Part shown: piece by piece, positions 59,817 through 64,000 of the stretch
Position numbering within the stretch: position 1 is the stretch's first letter
How the letters are laid out: the number at the start of each line of letters is the position of its first letter
Origin: Xanthomonas indica
Lineage (GTDB): Bacteria; Pseudomonadota; Gammaproteobacteria; Xanthomonadales; Xanthomonadaceae
NCBI RefSeq assembly: GCF_040529045.1
Contig: NZ_CP131914.1
Location: 790,501-854,500 of the forward strand
Direction of reading: 5' to 3'
Length of the DNA stretch: 64,000 bases
Notes under the pieces: generated by a model
Seen by the model: only the letters and a program-made list of their open reading frames with translations
Database searches by the model: none
What the model was told of the DNA's origin: nothing
Made by a program: the position numbers and the translations under genes

Positions 59817-61253
59817 ATGCCGACCTCCGTTGCCGACGCCGCTTCCGCCGACACGCCGCTTGCGGCCTTGCCCGTCACCCTGCAGCGCCTGCGCGCGGCC
59901 TGGCAATCGGCCAAGCCGGATCGCACGCAACGCCGCGAGGACCTGCTGCGGTTGCGCGCGGCGCTGAAGCGGCGGCTGCCGGAGATGGCCGATGCCATCG
60001 CCGCCGATTTCGGCCACCGTTCGCGCCACGAATCGCTGCTGGCCGATGGCATGACCGTGCTCGGCGAGATCGATCATCTGTTGCGCCACCTCACGCGCTG
60101 GATGCGCCCGCAGCGGGTCGGCGCCGGCTGGCGGCTGTGGCCGGCGCGGGCGGAAGTGCGGCCGGTGCCGGTCGGCGTGGTCGGGGTGATCGCGCCCTGG
60201 AACTACCCGGTCAACCTGGCGCTGATCCCGCTGGCCACCGCCATCGCCGCCGGCAACCACGTCTATCTCAAACCCTCCGAGCACACCCCGCGCAGCGCGC
60301 AGTTCCTGCAGTCGCTGCTGGCCGAGGTGTTCCCGCCGCAGCGGGTGGCGGTGGCGCTGGGCGGGGCCGAGGTGGCGTCGGCGTTCGCCGCGCTGCCGCT
60401 GGACCACCTGGTGTTCACCGGGTCCACCGCGGTCGGGCGCAAGGTGATGGCCGCCGCCGCGCCCAACCTGACCCCGCTGACCCTGGAACTGGGCGGCAAG
60501 TCGCCGGCCATCGTCTGCGCCGACTACCCGCTGGAACAGGCCGCCGCGCGCCTGGCCACCGGCAAGTGGTTCAACGCCGGGCAGACCTGCATCGCCCCGG
60601 ACTACGTGCTGGTCGACGCCGGCCGCGAGGCGGCGCTGGTGCAGGCGCTGCGTGCGCAGGTGCTGGCGCGCTACGGCGATTTCGCCAGTGCCGAGGACTA
60701 CACCCGCATCGTCAACGACGGCCAGTACCGGCGCCTGCGCAGCTATCTGGACGATGCCCGTGCGCGCGGCCTGGAGGTCATCGAACTGGCCACGGTGGAG
60801 CGCGAACGCGCCGAGCGCGAGCGGCTGATCGTGCCGACCGTGGTGTTGCAGCCGGGCGACGACGCAGTGCTGATGCAGGAGGAGATCTTCGGCCCGATCC
60901 TGCCGGTGCGCAGCTACCGCTCGCTGGATGCGGCCATCGCCGAGATCAACAGCCGCGACCGGCCGCTGGCGCTGTATCCCTTCAGCCACGACCGCGCGCG
61001 CATCGAGAGCATCCTGCATGCCACCGTCGCCGGCGGCGTCACCGTCAACGACAGCCTGCTGCACTTCGCCGCCAACGCGCTGCCGTTCGGCGGCATCGGC
61101 CCCAGCGGCATGGGCGCCTACCACGGCCGCGCCGGCTTCGACGCTTTCAGCAAGGCCTTGCCGATCCTGTGGCAGGCCCGCCGCGCCGGCAGCGACCTGC
61201 TGAAGCCGCCGTACGCGCGGATCGCGCGCATGCTTTCGTTCCTGGTGCGGTGA
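59817..61253 (+). CDS. calB: aldehyde dehydrogenase, coniferyl-aldehyde type
   Basis: 478 residues. NAD(P)+-dependent; CalB-type enzymes oxidise coniferyl and similar aromatic aldehydes to acids. Seen: GVVGVIAPWNYPVNLALIPL, FTGSTAVGRKVMAAAA, LTLELGGKSPAIV with the general-base Glu, AGQTCIAPDYVLV with catalytic Cys258, and QEEIFGPILPVRSY. The DFGHRSRHESLLADGMTVLG start and the SKALPILWQARR end are those of the coniferyl/class-3 group. ATG 59817 has the expected homology start; upstream frame is REP DNA. The exact aldehyde is not certain. Confidence 0.85.
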   Translation: MPTSVADAASADTPLAALPVTLQRLRAAWQSAKPDRTQRREDLLRLRAALKRRLPEMADAIAADFGHRSRHESLLADGMTVLGEIDHLLRHLTRWMRPQRVGAGWRLWPARAEVRPVPVGVVGVIAPWNYPVNLALIPLATAIAAGNHVYLKPSEHTPRSAQFLQSLLAEVFPPQRVAVALGGAEVASAFAALPLDHLVFTGSTAVGRKVMAAAAPNLTPLTLELGGKSPAIVCADYPLEQAAARLATGKWFNAGQTCIAPDYVLVDAGREAALVQALRAQVLARYGDFASAEDYTRIVNDGQYRRLRSYLDDARARGLEVIELATVERERAERERLIVPTVVLQPGDDAVLMQEEIFGPILPVRSYRSLDAAIAEINSRDRPLALYPFSHDRARIESILHATVAGGVTVNDSLLHFAANALPFGGIGPSGMGAYHGRAGFDAFSKALPILWQARRAGSDLLKPPYARIARMLSFLVR

Positions 61254-61715
61254 GCGGGACGTCGCGATAGGGCACCTGCGTGTAGGAGCGGCTTCAGCCG
61301 CGACGAGGCGTTACCGGTAGAGCGTCGCGGCTGAAGCCGCTCCTACAAGAAAATGTGTGCACTAGAAGCCTGCTTCAGCCGCGACCGGCGAAGCCCAGGC
61401 CCGATCCCGCGGGTGCACGCGTCGGTCGGCGCTCACAGATGTGGTCCGACCGACCCGTCACCGGGACGCACCGCAAACCCAGACGGCACCAAAGCGCGGC
61501 GCAGTCCACAGTCCATCACCGGGTCGTGCACCGGAAATAAATAATTCACAGTAAGTTATTAGGTTCTCGCCCGACGCCGCCGCCGATCACGGTGGCTCAG
61601 GCTCCTGCGCGAGACGTCCGTGCGGAGCGCACCACACGAGCTGCCGTCATGCGTCGACCTGACCGGCGCTCGTCCCCCATGTCTTCCCCTTTCCTTCAGA
61701 ACCGGACGCAGCCCA
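61254..61715. other. 462-base spacer with a REP pair
   Basis: No gene supported. Contains the inverted REP pair at 61281-61347. An AT-rich stretch near 61535-61565 (AAATAAATAATTCACAG) may be part of the promoter of the next gene. Confidence 0.6.
61281..61347. repeat. inverted pair of GTAG-type REP palindromes
   Basis: Forward copy 61281-61304 and reverse copy 61324-61347 of the GGAGCGGCTTCAGCCGC element, about 20 bases apart. Same layout as the pair at 12095-12163, with perfect arms. Confidence 0.85.
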
Positions 61716-62819
61716 ATGAAGATCGCATTGTTTCCCTCGCCCCTGGCACGCGCCTGCCGCGCGCTCGCCGCCCTGGCGGTGCTGGCCGTCGTGCCGCAGC
61801 TGGCCATGGCCAACTGCAACGACACCGTCGGCACCAAGATGAGCAACATCCTGTTCGCCGACAGCAGCGGCGACACCATGGTGCTGGCCCACCGCGGTCT
61901 GTGGGGCAAGTACGGCAACTTCCCCGACATGCCGGAAAACTCGCGTGGCGCGCTGCAGCTGGCCAACGACCAGTGCATGGACGGCGTGGAACTGGACATC
62001 AAGATGACCAGCGACGGCGTGCCGGTGGTGCTGCACGACTGGAACCTGGGCCGCACCACCAACGTCTGGACCAGCCGTGCCGGCGAGACCAAGTACGACC
62101 CGATGACCAACCAGGGCTACAACCCGTCGATCACCGTGACCCCGTGGTCGGTGGTGAGCGGCCTGTTCCTGCTGACCCCCGACCGCCGCACCACCACCGG
62201 CTACCACGTGCCGCGCGTGGACGAGCTGTTCTCCTACTTCAAGGCGCACGGCCTGAAGACCCCGATCGTGTTCGACATCAAGACCGCCGACGCGGTCCGT
62301 GCGGTGTCGCGTGCGGCCGACGCCGCGTTCTCGGCGGCCTCGCCCAGCTTCGTCGCGGCCAAGGTCAACGCCACCCTGTACCCGAGCCGCTCGGCGTTCC
62401 GTGCCGATGGCAGCAGCATGGTCGGCATCCCGGTGTTCACCACCAACATGCTGACCAAGATCAACGTCAACAATGCCGTCTCGGCCTGGCTGGACACCAA
62501 GCAGGCGATGGAGATCAACGTCAAGCAGGTCGGCGGCCTGTTGCAGGACGAGGCCGATCGCGTGCGCGAACGCGGCGTGCGCGTGGGCGTGTTCCAGGCG
62601 ATTCCGGACAGCCCGCGCGCCGGGGAGTTCTACCAGAACAGCGGCGCCTGCTGCTATCGGCTGTCGGACCTGTACTTCTCCTATTCCGGCGGCCGCGACA
62701 CCGCCGACAACCGTGGCGATCTCAACTTCATCGTCAACCAGGAGGCGTTCAGCCTGATCACCACCGACGATCCGAAGGCGGCGATCGCCTACCTCAAGGC
62801 GCGCGACAAGCACGACTGA
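61716..62819 (+). CDS. secreted glycerophosphodiester phosphodiesterase family protein
   Basis: 367 residues. Signal peptide about 1-32 (ending AMA). TIM-barrel GDPD marks: LAHRGLWGKY (first catalytic His), MPENSRGALQLA, GVELDIKMTSDGVPVVLHDW (metal Glu and Asp, second catalytic His), FDIKTADAV and EINVKQVGGLLQDEADRV. Known family reaction: hydrolysis of glycerophosphodiesters to alcohol and glycerol-3-phosphate, but the long central inserts (residues about 120-165) mark a divergent subgroup. ATG 61716 gives the signal peptide. A terminator follows. Confidence 0.85.
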   Translation: MKIALFPSPLARACRALAALAVLAVVPQLAMANCNDTVGTKMSNILFADSSGDTMVLAHRGLWGKYGNFPDMPENSRGALQLANDQCMDGVELDIKMTSDGVPVVLHDWNLGRTTNVWTSRAGETKYDPMTNQGYNPSITVTPWSVVSGLFLLTPDRRTTTGYHVPRVDELFSYFKAHGLKTPIVFDIKTADAVRAVSRAADAAFSAASPSFVAAKVNATLYPSRSAFRADGSSMVGIPVFTTNMLTKINVNNAVSAWLDTKQAMEINVKQVGGLLQDEADRVRERGVRVGVFQAIPDSPRAGEFYQNSGACCYRLSDLYFSYSGGRDTADNRGDLNFIVNQEAFSLITTDDPKAAIAYLKARDKHD

Positions 62820-62834
62820 GTCCTGGTACGTCTG

Positions 62835-62863
62835 GCGGCCGGCCCTGCGGTCGGCCGCTTTTT
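62835..62863 (+). terminator. rho-independent terminator
   Basis: A 10-bp stem (62835-62844 with 62849-62858, one G-T pair) and CTGC loop, directly followed by TTTTT at 62859-62863: a textbook intrinsic terminator after the phosphodiesterase gene. Confidence 0.8.
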
Positions 62864-62913
62864 GCGGCCGCGGCGCTCCGCCGCCGCGCGCCGCCTCTTT
62901 CCCGGAGAAGCGC

Positions 62914-63798
62914 ATGTTCCTTCCTTTCGCCAAGTCCGCCTTCGCCAAGTCCGTCGTGCTGGCCGCCTGCGCGCTGAGCGCCGTCGCCGCGCTGGCCGCG
63001 CCCGTCGCCGACCGCGGTGCCACCGATCCGGTGGTCCTGCGCGTGGGCGCACAGCAGTTCACCGCCAGCGAGTACCGCGCGCTGGTCGGCAATGACGTCC
63101 GCAGCCTCGCCAAGATCGACGACCCGTCCATCGTGCGCCGTTTCGCCGATCGCGCCATCCTGCTGGAGCAGGCCAGGCAGCAGCATCTGCAGGACGATCC
63201 TGTGGTGGCCGCGCGCCTGCGCCAGGCCGCCGACGCGATCCTGGCCGACGCCGCGAAGGCGCGGCTCGGGACCGATGTGCAGATCGACGAGGCGAGGCTG
63301 CGCCAGCAGTTCGCCGCGCACCCGGACGACTACACCGAATACCATCTGCGGCATCTGTTCGTCGCGCTGCGCCCGCAGGGCGGACCGCGTGCCGGGCAAA
63401 CGCTGAGCGAGGCGCACGCGCTGCAGCGCGCCGAGGCGCTCAAGCGTCAGCTCGACGGCGGCGCCGACTTCGCCACGTTGGCGAAGCGCGAATCCGACGA
63501 CGCCGCCAGCGCCGGCGAGGGCGGGCAGCTGTCGCCGACCTTCGGCCGCTACCTGGCCGATGCCTTCGTCGCGCCGATCCGCCAGCTTGCGGTAGATCAG
63601 GTGTCTGCGCCGGTACGCGGCCCCGATGGCTATCACCTGATCCGCCTGGATGCGAAGACCGATGCGACGTTCGAGACGGCGCGCGGGCAGATCGCCCTGC
63701 AGTTGCGCGAGCAGGCCGCCGACTACGCCATGCAGCGGCTGCGCGCGGCGCAGCCGATCGCCTTCGACCGCGCGGCCTACGCGGCCGCGGCGCAGTGA
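62914..63798 (+). CDS. periplasmic peptidyl-prolyl isomerase, parvulin (PpiC) type
   Basis: 294 residues. Signal peptide about 1-29, a helical SurA/PrsA-like N-terminal part (VLRVGAQQFTASEYRALVG; RFADRAILLEQARQQHL), then a parvulin domain (about 140-255): YHLRHLFVALRPQ, GGADFATLAKRESDDAASAG, EGGQLSPTFGRYLADAFV, GPDGYHLIRLDAK. It would assist folding of exported proteins. The next gene begins 2 bases after its stop, so they form an operon. Confidence 0.88.
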   Translation: MFLPFAKSAFAKSVVLAACALSAVAALAAPVADRGATDPVVLRVGAQQFTASEYRALVGNDVRSLAKIDDPSIVRRFADRAILLEQARQQHLQDDPVVAARLRQAADAILADAAKARLGTDVQIDEARLRQQFAAHPDDYTEYHLRHLFVALRPQGGPRAGQTLSEAHALQRAEALKRQLDGGADFATLAKRESDDAASAGEGGQLSPTFGRYLADAFVAPIRQLAVDQVSAPVRGPDGYHLIRLDAKTDATFETARGQIALQLREQAADYAMQRLRAAQPIAFDRAAYAAAAQ

Positions 63799-63800
63799 GC

Positions 63801-64000
63801 ATGGCGGGGTCGCGGCGCCGCCTGCTCTGGCTCGGCGGCGCAGCCGTGGCGGCGGTGGCGCTCGCGGCCATGCGGACGCCATCGGCGGCAGTGCCCGCCG
63901 CGCCCCCGCGCGCGGCGGCGCTGGCGCCCTCGCCACGACCGCCAGCGTTGAGCACGCCGATGCCCTCCGCGTCCGCCGGCACCGCGCCCGACGCGACACC
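63801..64000 (+). CDS. Ala/Pro-rich exported or anchored protein, 3' partial
   Basis: Begins with ATG 63801, two bases after the isomerase stop, and runs off the window (66 codons seen). A basic start (GSRRRLLWLGG) and a hydrophobic helix (about 8-24) form a signal peptide or anchor; the rest is Ala/Pro/Ser-rich and of low complexity. Function not recognisable from the visible part. Confidence 0.55.
   Translation, partial: MAGSRRRLLWLGGAAVAAVALAAMRTPSAAVPAAPPRAAALAPSPRPPALSTPMPSASAGTAPDAT

Overview
The window is high-GC DNA (about two thirds G+C by eye) from a gammaproteobacterium of the Xanthomonadaceae, most likely a Xanthomonas. This rests on the protein styles (YD-repeat proteins, TonB receptors, S46 dipeptidyl peptidase, DcaP-like porin) and on many dispersed 17-24 bp palindromes of the GGAGCGGCTTCAGCCGC and GGAGGGACTTCAGTCCC types typical of xanthomonad intergenic DNA. 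No rRNA, tRNA, CRISPR array, transposase or replication origin was seen.

Layout. 1-11.1 kb: the 3' part of a very large CdiA/FhaB-type two-partner-secretion adhesin/toxin with a VENN motif, an AT-rich C-terminal tip and a probable immunity gene. 11.4-19.2 kb: housekeeping genes (YceH-like, DinB and GNAT proteins, tamA-tamB). 19.5-26.1 kb: a second toxin island, with a secreted YD/Rhs shell protein, two related small secreted proteins, a separately secreted Rhs-core protein with an HExxxH zinc-protease tip, and a small secreted TIMP/NTR-like putative immunity protein. 26.3-33.6 kb: S46 peptidase, 3-methyladenine glycosylase, DUF378 protein, gluconokinase and a membrane-anchored tandem AAA ATPase. 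33.6-34.6 kb: a gene-free stretch of low-complexity and palindromic DNA. 34.6-43.7 kb: a symporter-domain hybrid histidine kinase, then TPR-sulfotransferase, TonB receptor and 2OG-Fe(II) oxygenase. 43.8-51.4 kb: mntP with its yybP-ykoY Mn riboswitch, divergent from a cobalamin riboswitch that precedes a tightly overlapped valine-catabolic operon (mmsA, acyl-CoA dehydrogenase, enoyl-CoA hydratase, 3-hydroxyisobutyryl-CoA hydrolase, mmsB) ending in queH. 51.5-58.0 kb: acetate locus (LuxR-type regulator and acs on the minus strand; porin, DUF485 protein and actP on the plus strand). 58.2-64 kb: aspzincin-like protein, HAD phosphatase, coniferyl-aldehyde-type dehydrogenase, secreted glycerophosphodiesterase, parvulin isomerase and a cut-off exported protein.

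How the parts fit. The two toxin islands are AT-rich at their variable ends, consistent with exchangeable toxin/immunity cassettes. The acetate genes form a transport, activation and regulation unit; the kinase at 34.6 kb has the architecture of CrbS/MxtR kinases that work with the type of regulator found beside acs. The most unusual points are the cobalamin riboswitch over a valine-degradation operon that includes the B12-independent queuosine enzyme QueH, and the metalloprotease toxin paired with a protein that looks like a metalloprotease inhibitor.
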